11,357 bases of DNA from Planctomycetota bacterium (GTDB lineage Bacteria; Planctomycetota; Planctomycetia; Pirellulales; Lacipirellulaceae). Each line of letters begins with the position of its first letter. Positions within the stretch are counted from its first letter, which is position 1. Below are positions 1-7,318 of this stretch, piece by piece. The position numbers were made by a program, and so were the translations under genes. The notes under the pieces were generated by a model. The model did no database searches. It saw nothing but the letters and a program-made list of their open reading frames with translations, and was not told where the DNA came from. Location of the stretch: NCBI GenBank assembly GCA_022615465.1, contig JAKEGR010000209.1:1-11357 (forward strand), written 5' to 3'.

Positions 1-829
1 CAGTGCGGCTGAGCGAATCGCACAGCTCGACGGCATGAAAGTGCATTTCATTGCGCACGCGTAACAGAAAGTTCTGCGCCGAAATCAGCCGCCGGTAATC
101 GAACTTGGAGAGCAGACCTCGGTTGTGGAGTTGATCGGGATCAGCGATCTGGCACTTGACGTACCACAGCCAACGGTACAAGTGCAGATCGCGCAGCCCC
201 CCGCGAGAACGCTTTACGTTCGGCTCAAGCAGGTAGACCGTCTCGCCGTATTGCAGCCGCTCCTTGCGGCGCTCGGCGATAAACGCCTGCGCCAGGGCCG
301 GCCCGCGCCGCTGGACCAGGTTCTGCATCGCTTCGAGGTACCGCGAATAAATCGCTGAATTCCCAACCAGCAGCCGCGATTCCAACAGGGACGTGGCAAT
401 CTGTGGATCAGAGCGGGCACGCTGGATCGCTTCCGCCGGTGTTCGCACACTATGGCCCAACGACAACGCGATGTCGCATATATCGCGAGTGAGTCGGCCG
501 GCAAAATCGCTGACGAGTTCGTCGAGCTTGCCCTCGTAGAGGAGCATCAGATCGACGTCCGAATACGGCGCCTGCTGCCGACGACCATAACCGCCATGAG
601 CGACAAGAGAAATCCGTTCGCGCGCTTCGGCCGCCTCGGCTTCCCCTCGCTCGCCGAGGTACGCGTCGTACAACTTCAGGATCGCCCCGTCCACCATCGT
701 GGTAAACCGGGCGCAAACCCTGGCACCATCCAGACCGCGATCATGTTGCTGGCGCAGTTGCTGCCGGCTGTCGGCCAACTGCTGCCGAGTCGCTAAGACA
801 ATCGGGCGTAAACGACTGCCGTGAGGCAT
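1..829 (-). CDS. glnD: [Protein-PII] uridylyltransferase, N-terminal part (runs off the left edge)
   Basis: GlnD adds UMP to, and removes it from, the PII protein in response to glutamine, setting the nitrogen state of the cell. The 276 visible residues cover the nucleotidyltransferase domain. A GGYGRRQQAPYSDVDL motif at about residues 79-94 supplies the G-G...D-x-D metal-binding signature (Asp91, Asp93). EPNVKRSRGGLRDLH at about 202-216 matches the block that follows this domain in GlnD. The HD and two ACT domains of the usual 850-900 aa protein would lie beyond base 1. I chose ATG 829 because the family N-terminus begins close to it. An in-frame ATG at 877 would add 16 residues, and neither has a strong ribosome binding site. 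The gene sits 105 bases downstream of the PII gene on the same strand, so its substrate is its neighbour. Family call is secure; the exact start is less so. Confidence 0.93.
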   Translation of the reverse strand, partial: MPHGSRLRPIVLATRQQLADSRQQLRQQHDRGLDGARVCARFTTMVDGAILKLYDAYLGERGEAEAAEARERISLVAHGGYGRRQQAPYSDVDLMLLYEGKLDELVSDFAGRLTRDICDIALSLGHSVRTPAEAIQRARSDPQIATSLLESRLLVGNSAIYSRYLEAMQNLVQRRGPALAQAFIAERRKERLQYGETVYLLEPNVKRSRGGLRDLHLYRWLWYVKCQIADPDQLHNRGLLSKFDYRRLISAQNFLLRVRNEMHFHAVELCDSLSRT

Positions 830-934
830 TTTCCATCCAAGGGGGCACCCGGAAAAGCTTTCGCCACCTCGTCCCATCCCGCGGTCCAACGATACCCCCG
901 TCCCATGCTCTCAACGACATGGCACTGGCACGAG

Positions 935-1306
<372 letters not shown>

Positions 1307-1357
1307 CTAGCGTATGTCAGATCCAGCAATACCGCAAGGCGTCAAGACGCTTCTGCT

Positions 1358-1397
1358 CCCTCTCCCGACCAACCTTCGGTCGGTGCCCGGCGAGGGG
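1358..1397. other. Hairpin between amtB and glnB
   Basis: An inner perfect 6-bp stem (CCGACC at 1365-1370, GGTCGG at 1378-1383, 7-base loop) is enclosed by an outer imperfect stem (CCCTCTCC at 1358-1365 against GGCGAGGG at 1389-1396; the two share base 1365, so only one uses it). It lies about 40 bases after the amtB stop on the transcribed strand. No T-run follows. It could be a processing or partial-termination structure between amtB and glnB, or a decayed copy of the CCCTCTCCC palindrome seen intact at 8077-8097. Function is inferred only. Confidence 0.4.
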
Positions 1398-1435
1398 ATG
1401 GCCCAGAACTTTCCGCGGTTTCACTTAGTTCCTTG

Positions 1436-2884
1436 CTACACAAAAATGTAACCTTCTTCCTCGTGTTGCGTCACGTCGAGACCTTGAACCTCTTGTGGTT
1501 GCGTTACCCGCAAGCCGACCACGGCATCGACCAGCTTCAAAATGACGAACGTGGCGATGAGGCTGTAGACCCAAGTGACGACGACCGCCACGAGTTGGCC
1601 GGTCATGACGCTCTCGCCCCAGTTGCCCGTTTCGAGCAGACCGAGCGGCTTGCCGCTGTTGATGTCCCAGGCAGCCCGCGTCGCAAACACGCCCGTCAGA
1701 ATGGCCCCGAGGGTTCCACCGATGCCATGCACGCCGAATGCATCGAGCGCGTCGTCATACTTGAAGGCACCCTTGATTTTGCCGCAGGCAATCGCACAAA
1801 CCACGCCGGCGATCGCTCCCATGAGTAGTGCCGGCATCGGATTGACGAACCCAGCCGCCGGCGTGATGCACACCAGGCCGGCAACGGCGCCGGATGCCGT
1901 GCCCAGCACGCTAGGTTTGCCGCGAGTGAACCATTCGTAGCAAGCCCAGGCAATCGCCCCGGCGGCGGCGGAGAAATGCGTGGTACAGAACGCGCTGGAA
2001 GCCAAGTGGTCGGAGGCCAATTCACTGCCCGCATTGAAGCCAAACCAGCCCACCCACAGCATCGCCGCCCCCAGGGCCGTATAGGTGAGATTGTGCGGCC
2101 GCATGTCTTCATGGCCCCAGCCGACGCGCCGGCCGATCAACAGCGCGCAAATGAGCGCCGATACGCCCGAGCTGATGTGAACCACGGTGCCGCCGGCAAA
2201 ATCCAGCGCCCCTCCCTTCCAGGCATGGGGTGAGTTGAACGCCAGGATGCCGCCTCCCCACACCCAGTGGCACAGCGGGCAATACACGAGCGTGCCCCAC
2301 AAAACCATGAACAGCACCAGGGCGCTGAATTTCATCCGTTCGGCAAATGCGCCGCAGATCAGCGCCGGCGTGATGATGAAGAACATCCCTTGGAACAACA
2401 TGTGCGTCAGCCGCGGAATCACCCCCTGCATCGGTTCGATCGGGGCCTTCGCCGCATTGTCCCAAGTGCGCGACACGTCGTTCATAAACAAATAGTCGCC
2501 GTCGCCGACGTACGGTTCCAACACCGTCCCCTCGGCCGTACCGAATGCCAGCGAATATCCGTAAAGCCCCCAGAGGACCGTCATCAGGCCCATCAGGAAC
2601 AGGCACTGCATCATGACGCTCAGAATGTTCTTCTGTCGCACCAGGCCGCCATAGAACATCGCCAGGCCCGGCGCGGTCATGAACAGCACGAGCGCCGAGC
2701 AGGTGAGCATCCAAGCATTGTGTCCGGCCAGCGCGGCCGCGTCGGCCTTCGTGTTGACTTCTTCCAACGTAGGCGGCGCGGCCGCCTGCCCCTCGGTCAC
2801 ATCCTGAGCACAACTCATCCCTGCTCCCGCGAGACACAATGCGAGCGTCATGAATCCGCCACACAACCCACCCTTCACGCGCAT
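1436..2884 (-). CDS. amtB: Ammonium transporter (Amt family) with signal peptide
   Basis: This inner-membrane trimeric channel conducts ammonium/ammonia and is gated by PII. The 482-aa product starts with a signal peptide (hydrophobic residues about 8-24, likely cleavage after SCA at 24-26), followed by about eleven hydrophobic segments. Pore residues map onto E. coli AmtB: Phe168 and Phe281 (WFGFNAGS) as the Phe gate, Trp209 (VWGGG), Asp228 in the signature DFAGGTVVHISSG, and the twin histidines His236 and His386 (DAFGVHGIGG). The C-terminal tail keeps the conserved GLD...EEEGY pattern used in gating. GTG 2899 is an alternative in-frame start, but GGAGGG at 2892-2897 lies 7 bases before ATG 2884, which decides the start. 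It is first gene of the amtB-glnB-glnD block. Such operons are usually induced by nitrogen limitation; I saw no clear sigma-54 promoter upstream. Confidence 0.97.
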   Translation of the reverse strand: MRVKGGLCGGFMTLALCLAGAGMSCAQDVTEGQAAAPPTLEEVNTKADAAALAGHNAWMLTCSALVLFMTAPGLAMFYGGLVRQKNILSVMMQCLFLMGLMTVLWGLYGYSLAFGTAEGTVLEPYVGDGDYLFMNDVSRTWDNAAKAPIEPMQGVIPRLTHMLFQGMFFIITPALICGAFAERMKFSALVLFMVLWGTLVYCPLCHWVWGGGILAFNSPHAWKGGALDFAGGTVVHISSGVSALICALLIGRRVGWGHEDMRPHNLTYTALGAAMLWVGWFGFNAGSELASDHLASSAFCTTHFSAAAGAIAWACYEWFTRGKPSVLGTASGAVAGLVCITPAAGFVNPMPALLMGAIAGVVCAIACGKIKGAFKYDDALDAFGVHGIGGTLGAILTGVFATRAAWDINSGKPLGLLETGNWGESVMTGQLVAVVVTWVYSLIATFVILKLVDAVVGLRVTQPQEVQGLDVTQHEEEGYIFV

Positions 2885-2891
2885 AATACGA

Positions 2892-2897
2892 CCCTCC
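2892..2897 (-). promoter_or_regulatory. Ribosome binding site of amtB
   Basis: GGAGGG on the minus strand, 7 bases before ATG 2884. It lies inside the reading frame that would open at GTG 2899 and so argues for the shorter protein. Confidence 0.8.
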
Positions 2898-2978
2898 ACG
2901 AAAAGAGAACAACCGACGAGATTCGGAAGAGCGCGGCGAAGAACCCGCCTGATATCCTCACCAGCACATCCACCTCAG

Positions 2979-2996
2979 GATAGCCCACATGCTATC
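2979..2996. promoter_or_regulatory. Inverted repeat upstream of amtB
   Basis: GATAGC (2979-2984) and GCTATC (2991-2996) form a perfect 6-bp inverted repeat with a 6-base spacer, about 95 bases before the amtB start and about 55 bases after the adenosyltransferase stop. The spacing would suit a dimeric regulator or a small hairpin. No T-tract follows on either strand. Role unknown; an 18-base site of this strength can occur by chance. Confidence 0.3.
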
Positions 2997-3049
2997 ACAC
3001 CGCCGATTAGATTAAGATGCGGCCGCTTCGCCGTAAAGGTGATAAATGG

Positions 3050-3625
3050 TCAATTTCGATCCCCTTCTGGTTGCTGCCACGTCACGTCCGCCACCCCGTT
3101 GGCTCGATTGACTGACCTGGCCAGCACAAACAACAGATCGCTCAGCCGGTTGACGTACCGCAGCACCTCGCCGCGTACGGTCTCTCGGCCGGCCAACTCA
3201 ACCAGCCGCCGCTCGGCCCGTCGGCAAACGCAGCGGGCGACATGCAGTTGGGCTGCCACTGGCGAGCCGCCCGGCAAGATAAAAAGCCGCAGCGGTTCAA
3301 GCTGCGCGTCATGGCGATCAATCGCCCCCTCGATCGCTGCGATCCGATCCTCGCCCAGGAATGCGATACCCTGCGACTGGGGGTCGGGCGTCGACAATTC
3401 GGCGCCCAGATCGAACAACTCGTGCTGCACCTGACCGAGGAGTTGGTCGAGATCGACAGGCACCGTCCCGCCGCGGGTCAACTCCGCCCGCGTCATGCCG
3501 AGCACGGCATTCAATTCGTCCAGGGCGCCAACCAGTTCCAGGCGCAGATCGTCCTTCCGCACTCGCCGACCGCCAACCAGCCCGGTTTCACCCGTGTCGC
3601 CAGTCCGCGTATAAATTTTGGACAT
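3050..3625 (-). CDS. PduO-type cob(I)alamin adenosyltransferase
   Basis: The enzyme transfers the adenosyl group of ATP to cob(I)alamin, giving adenosylcobalamin (coenzyme B12), in the cytoplasm. The 191-aa length is typical. Visible motifs are the N-terminal ATP loop TGDTGETGLVGG at 8-19, the conserved RCVCRRAERR at 131-140 that contributes arginines and Glu to ATP binding, and YVNRLSDLLFVLAR at 157-170 with the NRLSD motif. ATG 3625 has AAGGG 6 bases upstream. It is divergent from the HlyD-like gene and followed on the same strand by amtB 166 bases later, too far to assume one operon. I see no cobalamin riboswitch in front of it and no B12-dependent enzyme nearby. It is the only cobalamin gene here, so it probably serves salvage or recycling for enzymes encoded elsewhere. 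Different groups name such genes pduO, cobO or yvqK, so I leave the symbol open. Confidence 0.95.
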   Translation of the reverse strand: MSKIYTRTGDTGETGLVGGRRVRKDDLRLELVGALDELNAVLGMTRAELTRGGTVPVDLDQLLGQVQHELFDLGAELSTPDPQSQGIAFLGEDRIAAIEGAIDRHDAQLEPLRLFILPGGSPVAAQLHVARCVCRRAERRLVELAGRETVRGEVLRYVNRLSDLLFVLARSVNRANGVADVTWQQPEGDRN

Positions 3626-3813
3626 CGACCACCCTTCGGGACTAATGCATGGTGGGGCCTATCGGGCGGACTGAAACTCAAAGGCCCAACCATTGCCACC
3701 TGTATATTCCGCACGCTCGACCTGCCGTGCATCCTCCAACTCAGCCGCCCCGTTGCAATTTACCAACGATCAGAGCAAAATAACACCTACCTTAATTTGA
3801 GGAGACCTCTTTG
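3626..3813 (+). promoter_or_regulatory. Divergent intergenic region with RBS of the HlyD-like gene
   Basis: This 188-base spacer must hold promoters for both the adenosyltransferase (-) and the adaptor gene (+). For the plus strand, TTGCAA at 3753-3758 and AAAATA at 3777-3782 (18-base spacing) form a weak sigma-70-like pair. GAGGAG at 3799-3804 is a good ribosome binding site 9 bases before ATG 3814. The RBS is convincing, the promoter only suggestive. Confidence 0.4.
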
Positions 3814-5550
3814 ATGACGCGTAACACCGTTTTTTTCCTGCTTGTCCCGATCTTATTTCTCGTGCTGTCGTCGCGAAACTTCGCGCAAGAAACCCCAGAT
3901 CGCGATTCCAACCCCGCCGCCGCCGAATCAACGGAGGAACAACAGGGGCAGGAAACCGACAAAAAAGACGAGTCCCAGGCAGCGAGCAACGGTGCCCCGG
4001 CAGAGGATAAGCAACAAACGAGCGATGACAACGGCACCGCCGAGGCGGAAAAGAAAGAGGAAGCCGGGAGTGCCGCACCCGAGGGCGAGCAGTCCCAGGT
4101 GACTGAAGACAAGCCCGACGCCGATGCCAAGAAGGACACGGAGAAGGCCAAGAAGCGCAAGACCCACGCCGTCAAGCCGGAGCGGTTCAAAATCGACGTC
4201 GGTTTTGATGGCACGTTTGTCGCCCGAGAGATGGAAATGGTCGCACTCCGTCCTGAAGACTGGTCCGACTACGAAATCATCGAAGTCGTCGCCCACGGCG
4301 AAACCGTGCATGAAGGCCAGACGCTTGTGAAATTCGATGATCGCAAACTCAACGAAGCCATTGCTGATCTGGAACTTGAGCAACGGCTCAGCGAGATCGC
4401 CATTCGTCGCGAGGAGGAGGAATTGCCGCGTCTCGAAAAGACGCTCGCCATGAATCTCGACGAAGCCGAACGCAACAACCAAGAAGCCCGCGAGGACTTT
4501 GATCGTTACAACGAAATCGACCGGCCCATGGCCGTCAAGTCGGCCAACTTCATGGCCAAGTATTATCAGTTCATGGTCGACTACGAAAAGGAAGAGCTTG
4601 ACCAGCTCGAAAAAATGTACAAGGCCGACGACCTGACCGAGGAAACCGAGGAGGTCATACTCAAGCGGCAACGCAATTCAGTCGAGTTCGCCGAGTTCGG
4701 CCTCGAATCGGCCAGGCTGATGCAGGACGAAACACTCCATGTTCAGTTGCCGCGGCGCGACATTCGGATCAAGGAATCGCTCCAGCGCGCGGAGTTGGCC
4801 CTCGCCCGAGCGAAGTTGGCTGCCCAGCTCGACATGAACCGGGTCCGCTACGAACTGGAGCAAAAGAAGCAGGCCCGAACGAAATCGCTCAATCGACACG
4901 CCAAGCTGCTCGGCGATCGTGCTCTCATGGAACTGAAAGCGCCTGTCGACGGCGTGGTCTACTATGGCCAATGCACGAACGGCCAATGGTCGGACACCGC
5001 TTCGCTCATGGCCAAACTGCGGCCGAAAAACAGCGTCTCGTCCGGCACCGTGCTGATGACCATCGTCGACCCGCGGCCGATCTATGTCACCGCCAACTTC
5101 GACGAAAAACACCGACCAGAACTCGAAGTGGGACGGAAGGCCGGCATCACTCCTCCGGCCGCGAACAGCAAATCCATCGACGGCAAGGTGGCCGCCATCT
5201 CTCCCATTCCGGTCAGCACCGGCAAGTTCGAGATCCATTTCGATTTGGACGAAGGCGAATTGCCGGAGTGGATTGTCGCTGGCGTGAACTGCAAGGCGAA
5301 GGTGACCACCTATGACAAGAAGGACGTTCTGGCCGTCCCGAAGGCCGCCTTGCACACCGACGAGGATGATGAAGATCAGCATTACGTGTGGGTCGTCGAT
5401 CCCAACCAGGATGACGCGAAGCCCGAACGCCGCTGCGTGGAGGTTGGCAAACGCAACGGCGACCAGATAGAAATCACGGGGGGGCTTAAGGAGGGCGACG
5501 TCGTTTCCCTGGAAGACGAAAGCAAGAAGGACGAACAGAAGAAGGAATAG
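3814..5550 (+). CDS. Secreted HlyD/MFP-type adaptor protein with acidic linker
   Basis: A 578-aa periplasmic-adaptor-like protein. Its N-terminus is a signal peptide (hydrophobic 6-19, likely cut near NFA/QE at 22-26). Residues about 27-120 are a low-complexity, Glu/Asp/Lys/Gln/Ala-rich linker. A split lipoyl/barrel-sandwich domain follows: first half about 125-177 (VVAHGETVHEGQTLVKFDD), second half about 372-420 (LKAPVDGVVYYGQ). Between the halves is a long charged, heptad-like coiled-coil hairpin (about 178-366). A beta-barrel region (about 420-500) and membrane-proximal region (about 505-570) complete the MFP layout. HlyD proteins link inner-membrane transporters to outer-membrane channels, but no transporter or TolC-like gene is beside it. 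An alternative TTG start at 3811 adds one residue; ATG 3814 is preferred. A secreted toroid-fold gene follows after 79 bases, probably co-transcribed. Domain call is strong; the transported substrate is unknown. Confidence 0.85.
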   Translation: MTRNTVFFLLVPILFLVLSSRNFAQETPDRDSNPAAAESTEEQQGQETDKKDESQAASNGAPAEDKQQTSDDNGTAEAEKKEEAGSAAPEGEQSQVTEDKPDADAKKDTEKAKKRKTHAVKPERFKIDVGFDGTFVAREMEMVALRPEDWSDYEIIEVVAHGETVHEGQTLVKFDDRKLNEAIADLELEQRLSEIAIRREEEELPRLEKTLAMNLDEAERNNQEAREDFDRYNEIDRPMAVKSANFMAKYYQFMVDYEKEELDQLEKMYKADDLTEETEEVILKRQRNSVEFAEFGLESARLMQDETLHVQLPRRDIRIKESLQRAELALARAKLAAQLDMNRVRYELEQKKQARTKSLNRHAKLLGDRALMELKAPVDGVVYYGQCTNGQWSDTASLMAKLRPKNSVSSGTVLMTIVDPRPIYVTANFDEKHRPELEVGRKAGITPPAANSKSIDGKVAAISPIPVSTGKFEIHFDLDEGELPEWIVAGVNCKAKVTTYDKKDVLAVPKAALHTDEDDEDQHYVWVVDPNQDDAKPERRCVEVGKRNGDQIEITGGLKEGDVVSLEDESKKDEQKKE

Positions 5551-5629
5551 GCGCCGTCCCGCGCGGAGGCGCTCTTCCTCACATGCGGCTCGGCGCATCG
5601 CCCAGTTGGCTCATTCCAAGGATTTCGTC

Positions 5630-6907
5630 ATGCACCGATCGGGCGACTTGCTGCATCATCTCGGACTCGCCTCACTCACCGTGGTCGTGTTGGTGTTTCA
5701 GCCGTTACGCGCCGCGACCGACGACAATGGCAAGTCGGCTGGCAGCGCCGCCGTCGAAAGCGCAACGGCCCAACATCTCTCATCGCTTGCCACAACCGGC
5801 CCGAAACCGACGCCGATCACGCCGCCCGAGCCGGCCGCAATCACCTCTGCGATCGACCGCGGCCTGGAGTTTCTGCTGGCGGATCAGCGTCCCGATGGCT
5901 CGTGGGGCAGCCCCGAGAATACCAAAGGCCTGAACATCTACGCCCCCGTCCCTGGCGCCCATGATGCGTTTCGCACCGGAGTCACTTCGCTCGTTATCAT
6001 GGCGCTCGTCGAAGCGGAGCCAAAGCTCGAAGGTGAACTCAAAACCAAAGCCGCGACGGCAATCGACCGCGGCGCCAACTGGCTGGACGAAAAGCTGGGC
6101 CGACTCCGCCGCGCGACGCCGGACGCACTTTACAACATCTGGGGTCATGCGTACTCGATGCAAGCGCTCGTTCGGCTCCATCAACGCGCCACAGGCAACG
6201 TTGACAAACAGACGCGGTTTCGCGATCTCGCGCAAAGCCAGGCCGACCTGCTCGCCCGCTACAGCTTTGTCGGCGGCGGCTGGTCGTACTACGATTTCCT
6301 TGCCGGCACGCAAACTCCGGGCGACGCGGCTTTTAGTTTCTGCACGGCCACCGCGTTGATCGCGATCAACGAAGGCAAGACGATCGGCGTCGAATTCCCC
6401 GAACGCCTCATCACCAAGGCAATCGCGTCCATTCACCGGCAGCAAAAACCTGATTTCAGCTACGCCTACGGCGAGTATCTGCGGATGATGCCGATGAAGG
6501 ACATCAATCGCCCGGGCGGCAGCCTGGGCCGGTCCCAGGTCTGCAATCTGGCGCTGCGGCTTTATGATGACCCGCGTGTCACCGACGAAGTTCTCAAGAC
6601 CTGGCTCGACCGTCTGTTTGCCCGCAACGGTTGGCTCAGCATTGGTCGCAAGCGGCCAATTCCGCACGAAGCCCATTTCGGTGTCGCCGGCTACTTCTAC
6701 TACTACGGCCATTGGTACGCGGCGATGTGCATCGACAAATTGCCAGAGGCCGAACGACCCTACTTCCAGGATCATCTGGCACACATCATCCTCCCTCACC
6801 AAGAGCGCGACGGGAGCTGGTGGGACTACCCGTTCTACAACTACCACCAGCAATATGGCACCGCGATGGCCATCATGACCCTCCTGCGCTGCCAGCGTCC
6901 CTCTTAG
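5630..6907 (+). CDS. Secreted prenyltransferase/squalene-oxidase repeat (alpha/alpha-toroid) protein
   Basis: The 425-aa product has a signal peptide (hydrophobic about 11-26) and a body of helical repeats of the terpenoid-cyclase/prenyltransferase toroid type. QW-like repeat ends are seen at QRPDGSWG (86-93), GGGWSYYDF (215-223), NGWLSIG (333-339) and QERDGSWWDYP (391-401). I see no DxDD acid motif of squalene-hopene cyclase, and at 425 aa it is much shorter than the roughly 630-aa cyclases. It is therefore probably a binding or scaffold protein, or an enzyme of another kind, outside the cytoplasm. ATG 5630 is supported by AAGGA 7 bases upstream and by the signal peptide beginning there; an in-frame TTG at 5606 lacks such support. 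It follows the adaptor gene on the same strand and may share its transcript. The fold is well supported, the biochemical role is not. Confidence 0.8.
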   Translation: MHRSGDLLHHLGLASLTVVVLVFQPLRAATDDNGKSAGSAAVESATAQHLSSLATTGPKPTPITPPEPAAITSAIDRGLEFLLADQRPDGSWGSPENTKGLNIYAPVPGAHDAFRTGVTSLVIMALVEAEPKLEGELKTKAATAIDRGANWLDEKLGRLRRATPDALYNIWGHAYSMQALVRLHQRATGNVDKQTRFRDLAQSQADLLARYSFVGGGWSYYDFLAGTQTPGDAAFSFCTATALIAINEGKTIGVEFPERLITKAIASIHRQQKPDFSYAYGEYLRMMPMKDINRPGGSLGRSQVCNLALRLYDDPRVTDEVLKTWLDRLFARNGWLSIGRKRPIPHEAHFGVAGYFYYYGHWYAAMCIDKLPEAERPYFQDHLAHIILPHQERDGSWWDYPFYNYHQQYGTAMAIMTLLRCQRPS

Positions 6908-7318
6908 CCGCGGTGCGCGGCGGAGCAGGCACTCTTCTCCTCCCCCATGTCCGCCCGTCCACCGTCTGCTGGTCCGGTGGTAGGGGTTTGTACACCCATT
7001 GGAACCGTTCGTTGGGATTTACGTCCCTGGCCACGACTTGGCCTCGGCGAGAAGCATAACCTACGTTTGAGCAGATCGGGGGTGGCACACTCGCCCACGA
7101 TCGCAGTACAGAAGTAGGGAGAAGAATCCCGCGGGCACAGCTCCAAGTCAACCGTTCGCCCTGGCGCTGTCTCGCCTGACAGAAATGAGTCCCCATCCCC
7201 GGTTCTCCGCCACATCCCCGCCGTGCCCATTGGGCCGCTGTCGGAGAACTCCACTTACGAGAATCACAGCAACTCCTACGACAAACAGCAACGACACACA
7301 AGACCGCGAGTTTTAGCG
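6908..7318. other. Gene-free stretch with several potential hairpins
   Basis: No convincing reading frame is seen in these 411 bases; a minus-strand open frame across them gives an Arg/Cys/Pro-rich product of shadow type. Potential stems on the plus strand are CCACCG/CGGTGG (6959-6980), GGGA/TCCC (7014-7027), GGCCA/TGGCC (7029-7043), GATCG..GGG/CCC..CGATC (7074-7102) and CTGTC/GACAG (7167-7182). A long-range match also exists between CTTCTCC at 6934-6940 and GGAGAAG at 7118-7124. It may include the terminator of the upstream gene, the promoter and leader of the next, or a small RNA. No known RNA family was recognised. Confidence 0.35.

Noticed and set aside
2885..3049. Sigma-54 promoter before amtB
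   Set aside because: No TGGCAC-N5-TTGC-like sequence was found on the minus strand.
4678..5598. 306-aa minus-strand open frame
   Set aside because: Antisense shadow of the adaptor gene; rich in Phe/Leu/Val/Arg from complementing Glu/Lys codons.
5780..6853. 357-aa minus-strand open frame
   Set aside because: Antisense shadow of the toroid-repeat gene in GC-rich sequence; no recognisable motif or RBS.
5630..6907. Squalene-hopene cyclase
   Set aside because: Only 425 aa, carries a signal peptide and lacks a visible DxDD motif; only the repeat fold is supported.
6873..7301. 142-aa minus-strand open frame filling the gap after the toroid gene
   Set aside because: Arg/Cys/Pro/Ser-rich composition, overlaps the end of the real gene, no RBS or motif; better treated as non-coding.
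7223..7318. Longer N-terminus for the 229-aa protein from GTG 7223
   Set aside because: The added residues are Asn/Ser/Thr-rich and unlike the rest; MGFLKKFF at 7319 is a natural start.
6908..7318. tmRNA, RNase P RNA or SRP RNA
   Set aside because: None of the conserved sequence blocks of these RNAs that I know is present on either strand.
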